Shown here piece after piece: positions 34,724 to 46,557 of a stretch of 64,000 nucleotides of DNA (within the stretch, counting starts at the first letter, position 1; every line of letters begins with the position of its first letter). The stretch is from Epiperipatus broadwayi (lineage: Eukaryota; Onychophora; Udeonychophora; Euonychophora; Peripatidae): assembly GCA_028023455.1 (NCBI GenBank), contig JAQFVV010012498.1, positions 1,550,001-1,614,000 on the forward strand, read 5' to 3'. Position numbers and translations under genes: made by a program. The notes under the pieces were generated by a model that had not been told where the DNA came from, searched no databases, and saw only the letters and a list, made by a program, of their open reading frames with translations.

Positions 34724-36723
34724 TTTAACAGTCAGGGATGATGATATTTCCAGTCTTACCACATCTGCCGACAGAGCGCCACTAGGCTACTTTGAACCTA
34801 GAAAATTTATAAAGTCGACAGATACATGCTGTTAAGATCACGGCCGTCAGCCCTAGTCACTAGCTCATAGAGTAGCAGAGATTTTAAACATTTATAAGTT
34901 TCAATAGATTTCTATTCTCAAAGTATATATATTAAATATTTACAACAATAAAATAAAATAAGCCACTGCCAGTAATTAACACACAAATAGATTTTTATTA
35001 ATGCACATTTAAAATTGAGGAATAAATTTATTTTAGGGTTTAACATTAATATATTTTTTTTTAATTTTAAATTACTATTTTCAATAGATCGCACAGATGA
35101 ATATTTAAATTATATTTTACTTTAGCATGACGAGCATAGATAGTCTACATAGATTTTTTTTCACTTAAAACTTATCAAAACATTCATTCAGTCTCAGACT
35201 AAAAGTTCGCAGCCAACCCAATGTCAGCTTCCAGATATATATTTGCAGCTAATGCAATATGAAGATGCTAGCATAAAACCACGCCGACAGGAATGGGCAT
35301 CTGATGGCGTGATATTATTTGAAGGAAATGATCCATGTCTAGATCAGGAAAGGGCATCTGTTAGACTAAGGAATCATGTATATAATTTTTTTTATTTTAA
35401 AGAGTGCTACGTATGGGGGAAAGCGGTCTTTCTGCTGTCTTATAAATCCCTGTCCATAGAGCTAGAAGGGGTCAATGGCACAGGAAATACATCTGCCACC
35501 ATTTCAATGATATGACTGCCTCTTTGGGGTCATGCATTCAGTTGGGCACGTTGCCCTGTATGCTAAACATGCTTCACATTACATTAATATAAACACCCAT
35601 ATATCCTTCCACAAGCATTGCCCTAACTACGAAACAAATAGCCTGACACTAAAATCCTTTAAATTAAACATAAACGAATTTAAACAGTTATTACTCTTTA
35701 TCCATGCAGCTATCTACACCCAACTTTAATTTAATACATTTTATTTAACAGATAGAAATAAATAACCTAGTTAAACACAAACATAAATAATTAAACTAAA
35801 AAATGGAAATGATTAAAATAGCAAACGTATATAAAAACAAATATATATAATTGATTTAGAGTTCTATTCTTGGTCAGATAAGAGTACATTCATTTATATT
35901 ACTTTTTTTTTTTGGATTGATTACTTATTAATGTTATACGGTAATTATTTAAAGGAAAGTTCAATTGGCGAAAGTTTATACTTTACAGATTCTGAGGTCC
36001 ATCTTCATGATCACTTATATAGATTGTTTGTTCTTCCTTTTTAAAAATGAAGCCGCCACTTGCCATTCCTTTTTGGTCCCTAACTGGCATAGGGAGGTCT
36101 CAGCTGGTTGTCCGGAAAATCTAATTCTATTGCAGACTTCCACATCGTGAAAATCGGCAATATAACCAGTTATAACGACATATTCATAGTCAGCTCTCAG
36201 ATAATAATTATAATAATCATTTGGCTTTTATATTTTTCTTAGCCTCTTATCATTTGATCTTAGGATTCAATCGGCAATACGTCACTAATCCTCTGGTGTT
36301 TCAGTTAAGGTTCGTGCTGAATTTCTGGTGTTTGCATTGGTCATTTAATTTCTTTGTACTCTCTTATATGACCCTTTAATTTATTCTAAATGCCTCAAGG
36401 GCTAGCTTGTTTTCGAACAATCATTTAATTAATAAAACAATCACTTCCATTTTCTAAGATTATAGAAATCAACATTATTTCTATTTCCAAAAATATCAAA
36501 TCTTTATATCTTTTACTTTTTTACAAAAAAAATTACTTTCAAATAAAACTATTTTTTAAAATAGTTTTTAAAGTTGTCCATCATGCGATCTATATATACG
36601 TTAAACAGTTTTTAAATTTCAGTTTTTAAGTTAAGTTTTCTTTCTTTTTAATAAATCAATTTTTATTTGTGATCTTTCATTTTAATTGTAAAATAATGTG
36701 ACGGCATATTATATTCCGTTACA
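34724..36723 (-). repeat. 3' LTR of the second element
   Basis: 2000 bases. Contains a TATAAAAG box on the minus strand (36225-36232). A 90-codon plus-strand frame at 35243-35515 is open in both LTRs, but most of its differences change the residue (for example LLSY against LPSY, LEGVNGTGN against LKGFNGTEN), which argues against selection on a protein. Confidence 0.8.
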
Positions 36724-37240
36724 TATCAGTAAACTTCCTCAAAAAAACAAAACATTAAAAAAAAAAAAAAGAATTTACTTAGTGTTAGTAATGACGTTAC
36801 ACAAATTGATTATACTAATTTTTTTTTAAAAGACAAAACTTTGGCTATTAATGAAAAGACATAACTTTGGTTAGTAATTACAAGAAAAAATGCTGACTAT
36901 TCTTTCCTTTTCACCCCAGCTGAGATTACACCTCCTCCCTCAATAGTTCCCTTTCCCCTACATTTCATTATTAACTTAGGCAAGTCAAAGATGTTACGTG
37001 ATTTTAGACTTTTTTTTCTTTTTTAAAATTAAATTATGATTTATAAATTATTACGTTTTATTCCTCGCATTAATTTCTACATATGCGCAATTTTCTTACT
37101 AGCAATACTTTTTACACAAAATTCAAGTTTATAACTATATAATACAAAAAATATATTCTGATTTCAGAAAAAATATTACTGGCTTAATTTTCAAGGTACT
37201 CGTGGTTTATTAAACGTCAGGCCACACGCTGGGCAGCCAC
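36724..37240 (-). other. Interior of the second LTR element
   Basis: 517 bases without any frame of note. Contains a run of A (about 36753-36771) and CT-rich sequence near 36900-36960. A purine tract GAGGAAG on the minus strand close to 36738 could serve as polypurine tract, though it is not directly at the LTR. A primer site lies at the other end. Confidence 0.6.
37221..37239 (-). promoter_or_regulatory. Primer binding site of the second element, tRNA-Lys-like
   Basis: The plus strand reads GCCACACGCTGGGCAGCCA, ending in CCA one base from the LTR edge. It resembles the tRNA-Lys 3' end GCCCCACGTTGGGCGCCA with one extra base and a few mismatches, and the first element's site GCCACACGATGGGCACCA even more. 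This shared site links the two elements and sets their orientation. Confidence 0.6.
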
Positions 37241-39243
37241 TTTAACGGTCGGGGATAATGATGACGTTTCCAGTCTTACCACATCTGCCGACAGAGCGCC
37301 ACTAGGCTACTTTGAACCTAGAAAATTTATAAAGTCGACAGATACGTGCTGTTAAGATCACGGCCGTCAGCCCTAGTCACTAGCTCATAGAGTAGCAGAG
37401 ATTTTAAACATTTATAAGTTTCAATAGATTTCTATTCTCAAAGTATATATATTAAATATTTACAACAATAAAATAAAATAAGTCACTGCCAGTAATTAAC
37501 ACACAAATAGATTTTTATTAACGCACATTTAAAATTGAGGAATAAATTTATTTTAGGGTTTAACATTAATATTTTTTTTTTTAATTTTAAATTACTATTT
37601 TCAATAGATCGCACAGATGGATATTTAAATTATATTTTACTTTAGCATGACGAGCATAGATAGTCTACATAGATTTTTTTTCACTTAAAACTTATCAAAA
37701 CATTCATTCAGTCTCAGACTAAAAGTTCGCAGCCAACCCAATGTCAGCTTCCAGATATATATTTGCAACTAATGCAATATGAAGATGCTAGCATAAAACC
37801 ACGCCGACAGGAATGGGCATCTGACGGCATGATATTATTTGAAGGAAATGATCCATGTCTAGATCAGGAAAGGGCATCTGTTAGACTAAGGAATCATGTA
37901 TATAATTTTTTTTATTTTAAAGAGTGCTACGTATGGGGGAAAGCGGTCTTTCTGCCGTCTTATAAATCCCTGTCCATAGAGCTAAAAGGGTTCAATGGCA
38001 CAGAAAATACATCTGCCACCATTTCAACGATATGACTGCCTCTTTGGGGTCATGCATTCAGTTGGGCACGTTGCCCTGTATGCTAAACATGCTTCACATT
38101 ACATTAATATAAACACCCATATATCCTTCCACAAGCATTGCCCTAACTACGAAACAAATAGCCTGACACTAAAATCCTTTAAATTAAACATAAACGAATT
38201 TAAACAGTTATTACTCTTTATCCATGCAGCTATCTACACCCAACTTTAATTTAATACATTTTATTTAACAGATAGAAATAAATAACCTAGTTAAACACAA
38301 ACATAAATAATTAAACTAAAAAAATGGAAATGATTGAAATAGCAAACATATATAAAAACAAATATTTATAATTGATTTAGAGTTCTATTCTTGGTCAGAT
38401 AAGAGTACATTCATTTATATTACTTTTTTTTTTTTGATTGATTACTTATTAACGTTATACGGTAATTATTTAAAGGAAAGTTCAATTGGCGAAAGTTTAT
38501 ACTTTACAGATTCTGAGGTCCATCTTCATGATTACTTATATAGATTGTTTGTTCTTCCTTTTTAAAAATGAAGCCGCCACTTGCTATTCCTTTTTGGTCC
38601 CTAACTGGCATAGGGAGGTCTCAGCTGGTTGTCCGGAAAATCTAATTCTATTGCAGACTTCCACATTGTGAAAATAGGCAATATAACCAGTTATAACGAC
38701 ATATTCATAGTCAGCTCTCAGATAATAATTATAATAATCATTTGGCTTTTATATTTTTCTTAGCCTCTTATCATTTGATCTTAGGATTCAATCGGCAATA
38801 CGTCACTAATCCTCTGGTGTTTCAGTTACGGTCCGTGCTGAATTTCTGGTGTTTGCATTGGTCATTTAATTTCTTTGTACTCTCTTATCTGACCCTTTAA
38901 TTTATTCTAAATGCCTCAAGGGCTAGCTTGTTTTCGAACAATCATTTAATTAATAAAACAATCACTTCCATTTTCTAAGATTATAGAAATCAACATTATT
39001 TCTATTTTCCAAAAATATCAAATCTTTATAACTTTTACTTTTTTACAAAAAAAATTACTTTCAAATAAAACTATTTTTTAAAATAGTTTTTAAAGTTGTC
39101 TATCTTGCGATCTATATATACGTTAAACAGTTTTTTAAATTTCAGTTTTTAAGTGTTTTCTTTCTTTTTAATAAATCAATTTTTATTTGTGATCTTTCAT
39201 TTTAATTGTAAAATAATGTGACGGCATATTATATTCCATTACA
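37241..39243 (-). repeat. 5' LTR of the second element
   Basis: 2003 bases, the three extra bases coming mainly from GACG near 37262. The TATAAAAG box is at 38746-38753. Immediately beyond the end begins an AT run and then the solo LTR at 39256. Confidence 0.8.
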
Positions 39244-41453
39244 ATATATATATATTATAACGGTAAGAAAAGTAGAGCTGCTTTAACCTAACCTAGAGAT
39301 GCAGATAGAGGGGGTTCGAACCTCACCTACTCCTCTAGATTGCTACTAAGCGACTTACTCCCCAAACCTCACTAGAATTTAATCTTAATGTATGCCTGGT
39401 GGTCAGGGAGAGAAGAGACCATGAAAAAGGAATTTTTACATATATAATGATCAGATGTACATACGTATGTTACAAAAGAAAACAATACTAAGTGGTTTTA
39501 TTTATAGTGAATGAAAGATAACACAAACTTTTATTATTTACATTAAAAGAATTTATACAATGTTTTATTAATAGTGTCACAGGCTATTTTCACTGCAACC
39601 GGATAGACGTATTTGAAAGATCCATTGATTGTAATGATAAGAACAGACAAAATTTTACATTATCATTTCTTTCTTTAAAATATTCCAGCCAATGGAAGTG
39701 TTAAGTAAAAGAAATCGAGAGAGAGAGAGATGATTCATTAACTCTGTGGTTGGAGAACATAGAAATAAATAGGTAGTCAAACTCAACTAAACACTTTGGA
39801 CAGGTTTAAATCACTGCCCTACTTATGATTTAAGAGGAATGATAAAGTAACCCCAGCAGGAATTTCCAGTTATAATTGAAACATTTCGATGATATTTTGA
39901 GAAAGATTTCCTAATAAATATAAATATACAAGACCATGCACAAAGGTGATAGCATATAGTGGGCTGTGAGGCTCTAGACATAACAGTTACCAAGAGGTTA
40001 ACACATGCCCGGATAGCTCTCTGTCTCTAAGCTAGGTTAGAGAGAAAAATGGAACCCGTTCGCTAAACGCGTGACCCGGATTTAGGATCGGAGTTTTATT
40101 GCTTATGTCCAGTTACGTACATTGAAGTGACTGTGATCGACATGAGATCCAGAACATTCTATTTAATTTTAAGAAGATCCCAATGTAGGTACATTAACCT
40201 AAGCAAACTTGGCAGAAAGAAGTACTGTAAATTTATGCTGAGCGACCCAGTGGATCACCCGAGGCACGATATCATATAAATATGGTCAACGACCTTTACA
40301 TTTAGAAAGAAACCCTCTGCAAAAACATATATATATTATGAATGCTCAACTATCACCGAAAAATCCGCAGAAAATAGTAACTTCCCTTTTTTATAAAATT
40401 CAGATCACTAAACAAGAGGGCGGATATTTTATTGATTTAGTTGAAGTTTAACCAACATACCACAGAGCAAATGCGATTTAATAATTTTTAATACATATAC
40501 ATATTGTTAAAATGTACTCTCTCTTATTACTAAAATATAAATGCAAATGTTTTATTTCACGCTCTTTAAAATATAACTTTAACTTAGTAACCCTTCATTG
40601 ACTAAAATATACAGGCATTTGATAAGGATCTTTCTTTTATATATATATAATCAAATTAAAATATTGAAAGTTTTCTAATAAAATATTTAGCAATTAAATC
40701 TTGATTTTAAAAATAGAGTTGTTTGCACTTTCTATGATTTGCTTCCTTTTCTTTCCAAAATATCTATATAAAATAAATACCTTAATTACTGGAGTATAAT
40801 GATGGAAAGCTAAATGAAGTAATTTTCAATTAAATTTATAAAAGCTATCACCGCCATTATATATATAATAATCCCACCCATTACGATATAAAAAAAAAAG
40901 AAAGCAATTAATGAAATACCATCTTACAAGATATGAATACGTAGATTTAAAAAAGAACATATATAAAAAAAAACATAACTCTAGAGTGTATTTGTAAATT
41001 ATAAAGAGATTTTTTTAAATGAATTTATGGCAACGTTACCGGTAACTCGATGGGTGGGTCAAAATGAGTTCATCTGATGTTTCCCCGCAGGTCTTCTCGG
41101 TTTTTCAAATTTGTTTTTCCATGTTTTTGAGGGCAGATTTTCACGGATACAGGGCAGATACTTTTGTTCTCTGGCTGGCTTACATGATTACGACTCCTGC
41201 ATCAGGAACAGCTCATGGAGAGCGATGGCAAAGAAGTTACCCCTGCATTTTTGCAGAGCAACACATTTCTGGATTCTTTTATTTATTTGCTGAAAGAATA
41301 GAGTGCAGCTTGAAGTAAGTACAACAAGCAAGAGTTTGCTATATTGTCCAATCTTTCAGCAAAATTTCTTCCAACAAAATTCTTAAGATTTCTCTCTGAC
41401 CTTCAGCACAGGTTACCAGCAAGCATAAGACCAAGAACAAAAGAAAAGTTCTT

Positions 41454-41461
41454 TATTTATA
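41454..41461 (-). promoter_or_regulatory. TATA box of the solo LTR
   Basis: Minus-strand TATAAATAAAG in a GC-richer context (GGGTATAAATAAAG), placed like the box of the first element, some 370-380 bases above the hairpin edge here compared with about 600 there. Confidence 0.45.
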
Positions 41462-41746
41462 CCCTTTTTCCATTATGTTTTTAATCTGCTAATTAGTAGC
41501 GAATCATGCTCATTGTTTCAAATTTTTCCTGTTATCTATTTTTATCTAATTTAGAAAAATGTTTTACTAATTAAATTCCTTTTCTTAATGGATTCTATTT
41601 AATTAAGAAATTCATCGAATTCTACCAAATATATTTTAAAAATAATTGCAATTATAATTTTAACTTTCTATATTTTATTTTATTAAATCTTTTAATTTAG
41701 GCAACTATTTGAGAAAATGATAAATTTAGTTTGAAAAAGAAACATA

Positions 41747-41793
41747 CATTCACCGTGGTTGGACTTAGGGTCTTAGTTAGTCCACAGTGAATG
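41747..41793. repeat. Hairpin near the solo LTR edge
   Basis: CATTCACCGTGGTTGGACT (41747-41765) pairs with AGTCCACAGTGAATG (41779-41793) with a four-base asymmetry. It occupies the position of the terminal hairpin in the first element but has a different sequence, suggesting that the structure matters more than the bases. Confidence 0.55.
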
Positions 41794-41831
41794 GTGAAGC
41801 CAGCATATATATATATATATGCACAGCTTCA

Positions 41832-42829
41832 ATATATATATATTAATGATGAATGTAAAGTAATATTATTCATTGTATATCCATGTTTAAGTTAATTATG
41901 TTAGTTTATATGATTGGATTTGTTAAAGCAGCGCTGTTTTGCTGATAGTGAATGTCATTAAATTATATATCTTTGTAACAATAAACATTCCTTTGTAACC
42001 TTTATAACAATAAACCTTCCTTTGAAAAAAAAACCTATTATAAAATAGAAAAAAATAATAAAAATAAAACTCATAATTTATTTACTCATTCCATTTTTTT
42101 TTCATCAAATGCCATTTTTGAAAATTTTAAGATTTAACCTACTTTAATCCAGAGATTGAGTATGAAATTGTGATAGAATTCCTGGAACTCAAAATCTCAA
42201 GATTTTTTTGGTGATGATATGCATTTTCGTGTTATAATATAATGGAAAAAATAGCTAAGGGCTCAATATTATAAGATTTTAAAAAAAATACATTGCGTAT
42301 TATCTAATTATTTTTTTTTCTACATATTTATTTTATTATAATTTAGATAATGAGCATTTTATGCAATTTAATTATTTTTAAAAAAAGTTTAAAATATAAA
42401 CTACTGAAATCTATATATTCCAGATGTTAGGATCAATAATGTTTTTAATTTTCTAAATCTATAATTAGAAAAAAAAATAGAATGTGATGTCAAAAACAAA
42501 CATTTTAAATAATCTTCTTATATAATATTTTTCTTTATTAATAATTTGTGAATCTGCTTATTTCCATTTTCACTTAAGATGTCACCACTGTTAGACACAT
42601 CTTTTAAATCAGTTGCAAACACATATTTGAAATTATCTTAAAAGTTAAAAAAATCCCATTAATCAATGTAATCTATATGCAGCAGAAAGAGGAATGACAT
42701 TCAGATATAAAGGGTAACGTTAACAATTGATAAACAGTAAATGATAAAAAGCTTATCTAATGCTTTACAGGATAATTATGTTGGCTTAGTTTAATTAATC
42801 AAAATCAATTATGCAGAAGTATTCACAAG
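41832..42829. other. Stretch without a recognisable gene
   Basis: AT repeats at the start, then A+T-rich DNA. No frame, RNA gene or element seen. Confidence 0.55.
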
Positions 42830-43213
42830 ATTCTAAATCATCCCAATGACCACTATGTGATCATTGAGTTTAAAACATGGGTGGATTGAATGAACTTTAA
42901 AAATAACGACAGATCTCTAGGAAATTACATACTATGATCCATAGATATGATCCATCTCATTACACTATCTGGCAGAAACCAAAACTGCCTTGCACACTTT
43001 AATGAACAAGAACTGCAAAACATTCTTATTAATTATTTATCAGTTAGCAAATCTAAGCACTTTCTAAACCCTCACTTAGAGAAACAAATTCTGTCCAATA
43101 CTGTTATCATCACACTTACATTAAAGAAAAACATCATACCCACTGACATACCCACCATCATTATGACAAGAGGCTCCCTTATGGTATTATCTTTCAGCTG
43201 AGTACAGCCACAG

Positions 43214-43309
43214 TGTTTCTTTTGCTTTCAAAGAACACATCTCATTAAAGAATGTGTTGCGAGAACATGTACAAACTGTGGTCTTAAAAAGAATAAAGTT
43301 CATAGATGT
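43214..43309 (+). pseudogene. LINE-B2 ORF1 zinc knuckles
   Basis: The first knuckle is CFFCFQRTHLIKEC (C-x2-C-x4-H-x4-C) and the second is CTNCGLKKNKVHRC. All expected cysteines and histidines are present, so this copy shows the ancestral motif better than copy 1. The frame is closed shortly before it (43199-43201) and shortly after it. Confidence 0.7.
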
Positions 43310-43630
43310 TCTGGTAGACCTATTAACACCTTTACTACAATCCTAAATAGCCAAACATCTTGGACTTAATTCAAACAGCATTCTCACACACTCAGACAAT
43401 TCTAATCAAACAAATCCTTCAACAAACTTTTACACAACCAAACCTATCTATCAAAATGAGGATACTCAAGAATGAACAAATACTGGCTTTTATACAAACT
43501 ATAGCGAACAAAAAACCAAGCAATAACTTATAGAACTCTTAAAACAATCACTCAAACTAAGAATACACAAGAACAAACAGATGATACATGTGATACAAAT
43601 TCCTGAGCAGTATTGGATCAAATTCACTCA

Positions 43631-43766
43631 ACAAAAGAAGATAATATGACTAACCTAATTGACAAAAGCAAGGAAGATCCATGTGAGGAAGAAAAGGTAC
43701 AAAAGAAGATAATATGACAAACCTAATTGACAAAGGCAAGGAAGATCCATGTGAGGAAGAAAATGT
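43631..43766 (+). repeat. 68-bp tandem duplication in LINE-B2
   Basis: Units 43631-43698 and 43699-43766 differ at only a few positions. A 68-base unit shifts the frame, so the event is itself inactivating. It appears to postdate insertion, because the two copies are nearly identical. Confidence 0.85.
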
Positions 43767-44939
43767 ACAAAAAATTAAAAATATCATAGGCAAAAAATCT
43801 CAAAACAACACATCCGAAATAACATTTACTCAGCTTAAAAGCATTGATGTATCACCAACATTAAGGCTAGAAAAGACTAATAAAATGCAAACAAAGTGGT
43901 CCACAAATTGTCTACAAATCTTCAAATCCATCAAACTTCAAACATTTAGATGAAAAGACTTCTCAAGCATACAGCATGGTAGTCAGCATGAATAATGTCT
44001 CACCACAGTTACAATAAACAGAAAATGTATTAGGCCAAAAAATATAAATCAAAATCTTACAATAATAAAAAAACACATTCATCTAAAAAATAGAAAAAAG
44101 AAAATAACACCGATAAACATCAAAACACTCAAAAAACTGACACCACAATTACCCTGAATAAAAAAATAAGAAAATTAAAAGAAAATCTATTCACATAGAT
44201 AGATCAAGCTCAGATGATGACAACTCCCAACTGACAAATGATCCAAACTCCCCTTCTAACTGACCAATTCTAGATACATCCTGCTCAAAGCTTCACAAAT
44301 CCATAGAAAAAAGAGGAAAACCATGGATCCAGCAATCAACAATACAATTGATCCATCTGAAGAATCTCGACAAAATACATAACTACATTAGATACAGATT
44401 TTATCAATGAAATACTTCAAATAACAAATATGTCATTGATCCAACCACAAGTTCAATCTCCAGACTCTGATTCCAAGCAGCATCAGACCTGATCAGAACA
44501 GACACTTCCCCCATTGACTTGGTACTCTTCCCTGAGGAGAGTTTGGATTAAGCAATCATGTTCTGCAAAATCACTGGCATTAATATACACGGCATCAATT
44601 CAATTGATAGAGCTCACGCTATTAAAAACTGGCTTTTTCTGTTCCCCACATAACATTCTAATGGATGAAACCAAATATTACCATAATACAGATCATAAAA
44701 TACTAACCCTTGAGCTCATTTCTCAGATTTACTTGATTTTCCATTAGCCCTTCAGCATCAGGTGGAGTTGGAATACTTCTGAACAAGTCAACACCACAAA
44801 AAGTTTTAACATACTATTTCTAGATGCCAATATAATTATCATAGAATTAGACTATTGGGGATATCTGATTATCATAGCTTACATATACCCAGCCAAAGAC
44901 ACCTCACAATATTTAAAAATAATCTATATCCTAAATGCC

Positions 44940-45273
44940 ATTAATGGTAACAGAGCCTCCCCTACTATACTCCTGGGAGACTTCAACACTGCATACAATG
45001 ACTTCAACAAGAGATTCTTGTATCTAATAAAACTGCAGATTAATGTGTGGAGAGGGTTTCTTCCCTCCTGAAGCCTACTCTTTCTACAGCAAAACTAAAA
45101 AGTCACTGATTGACCTGGTGTACTACACTCCAGACCTCCACTTCAACATCAATGCAGCCCTAATCCCTGTTGCTTTTTCTGATTATATGGCTTTGATCAT
45201 ACAACTAATCCCTATTACAGTTCCTATACCTGTTGATGGACCTGGCCAAACCTTGCAAATTATCATACAATAA
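44940..45273 (+). pseudogene. LINE-B2 endonuclease remnant
   Basis: ILLGDFNTAYNDFNKRF at about 44967-45017 includes an intact GDFN motif. After a frameshift, a frame from 45043 carries SLIDLVYYTPDLHF and AFSDYMALI. The catalytic histidine of SDH is replaced by tyrosine (a single C to T change). Copy 1 keeps SDH but has lost the G of GDFN, so the two copies decayed independently. Confidence 0.65.
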
Positions 45274-45482
45274 AACATGACTGAAGCGATAGTGTCTGAG
45301 GTGTACATCTATTTTTGGAAAATAAACATCCTTTCCCTTCCAGCTGAGGAGGGCTGGTTTGCCTTTATTAGAATTTTACAGTCCCTACTAAACCCCACTC
45401 CAGAAAAATCAAAGAACCAAACTGCTTTCTAAATGACTTAACAGACATTAATATTTAACTTCAATCACTACAGCAAAATTAT

Positions 45483-45576
45483 GCAAATACAGAAAAAATT
45501 ATCACTTTTAAAAATTTCTACAAAATCAAGCAAATACAGAAAAAATTATCACTCTTAAAAATCTCTACAAAATCAA
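45483..45576 (+). repeat. 47-bp tandem duplication in LINE-B2
   Basis: Units 45483-45529 and 45530-45576 are nearly identical. The 47-base unit shifts the reading frame. It lies between the endonuclease and reverse transcriptase regions. Confidence 0.85.
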
Positions 45577-45713
45577 GCAAAAGTCTCTTTTGGAATATAT
45601 ATCCATCAGAAGATCCAAATGTTTATCACAACAACATTTTGGGATGAGAGACTACCTCATATGGGCACTGGGGTACAATAAAAAACAAGTCACTCCCTCA
45701 TCTATCAATATTT

Positions 45714-46557
45714 ATGGCACCAATCTCATTGCCTTTCCAAATGATGCAGCACATCAGCCAACACTTCTGCCAAGCACTGCAAAAGAATGGAGATTATCCT
45801 GTAAACAGTTGGTTGGATGCTTGTGACCCAGGTAAACACACTATCACAAAAATCCAAATCAAAAAGAAAATAACATCTCTCTCTGACGGCGTTCATCTGG
45901 GCCTTTATGGCATTCCAAATTTTCTTCTCAAACACCTCAGTCAGTTCACTGTTCCAATTATTAAAAAAAATGATAGATAACCTAGCCTCAGGCAACAGAA
46001 ACATAGCAGAACTTTACACCATGGCACTCTTGCCTTTTCTTAAAAAAGCAAAACCACTTAATGACATTAGCAGCATCCAGCCAATTTCCATGACCCCATT
46101 GCTTATCAAAATAATGGAGTCAGTTATTAAAGATCAAATTTAAACTGAGATCCTTAACCATATCTCACAAAACCAATATGAAAAAAAGGGATCTTCAATT
46201 TTGCATGCTGTGATGAATTTTACTGCACTTATCAATTATATCAAAGTACATTGTAAATCCAAACCTATTGCTGTCCAGCTGGATATTGCAGCAGCCTTTG
46301 ATTGAGTCCAGATAAATGCTTTCCTGGATATTCTTGCTGAATAAGACCAGCAATTTTCTCAACAACAGAGAGATTTTTCTCTCTCTTAATGGCATACAAG
46401 TTGATTCTTACAAATTGATTTCTCAAGGATCTCCTCTCAGTGCCTTATTTTTCTCAGCATACATCAACCCTATTCTAATAGATATGGAAAAAATCTCCCA
46501 GGAATACTTGTTCCCTCTCTCAATAAAAATCTCAATGTATTTGCTTACATAGACAAC
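45714..46557 (+). pseudogene. LINE-B2 reverse transcriptase remnant
   Basis: Pieces in at least two frames: DGVHLGLYGIPNFLLKHL near 45884-45940, then PISMTPLLIKIMES in 45907-46143, then motif A LDIAAAFD with a stop directly after it (46303-46305), then FLSLNGIQVDS...ISQGSPLSALFFSAYIN in 46316-46552, and FAYIDN at motif C in a third frame, where the second catalytic aspartate is asparagine. The polymerase is dead in sequence. The order and wording match copy 1. Confidence 0.65.

Larger units (their letters stand above)
34724..39243 (-). mobile_element. Second LTR element: 2.0-kb LTRs with a 517-bp interior
   Basis: Direct repeats 34724-36723 and 37241-39243 flank only 517 bases. On the minus strand each LTR begins TGTAA(C/T)GGAATATAATATG. 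The opposite edge reads TTTAAC(A/G)GTC on the plus strand, a variant of the TGTGACAGTC end of the first element. ATAT flanks both outer edges (34720-34723 and 39244-39247), consistent with a 4-bp duplication but inside AT-rich flanks. A tRNA-Lys-like primer site abuts the 37241 edge, fixing minus orientation. There is no coding capacity inside, so this is a non-autonomous element of TRIM or deleted type with unusually long LTRs. The LTRs differ at roughly 1-2 percent of positions, so it is older than the first element. A segmental duplication is less likely given the primer site. Confidence 0.8.
39256..41831 (-). mobile_element. Solo LTR related to the first LTR element
   Basis: The left edge TATAACGGTAAGAAAAGTAG followed by TTTAACCTA and a GGTTCGAACC box parallels TGTGACAGTCAGATTATGTA, TTTAACCTA and GTTCGAATCC of the first LTR. 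A minus-strand TATAAATA at 41454-41461 is followed on the plus strand by a CATGCTC...TTGTTTCAAA block, as at 4308-4323. The right edge ends AGCTTCA (first element: TGCTTCA) and a hairpin lies nearby. Flanks are ATAT on both sides, within AT runs. No second copy or interior is present, so LTR-LTR recombination probably removed the rest. An 84-codon frame at 41064-41318 has no recognisable domain. Confidence 0.65.

Noticed and set aside
35243-35515. 90-codon frame conserved in both LTRs of the second element
   Set aside because: Most differences between the copies change the amino acid, so selection on a protein is unlikely.
35532-36150. Other plus-strand frames in the second LTR (35532-35729, 35965-36150 and their copies)
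   Set aside because: Antisense to the element, without domains, and retained only through LTR duplication.
34724-39243. Plain segmental duplication
   Set aside because: A tRNA-Lys-like primer site directly beside one repeat, and TG at the minus-strand start, fit LTRs better.
41064-41318. 84-codon frame in the solo LTR as a host gene
   Set aside because: It lies inside the LTR, overlaps another frame of similar length, and shows no domain.
45726-46395. Minus-strand frames over LINE-B2
   Set aside because: Antisense shadows of the LINE-B2 polymerase region.
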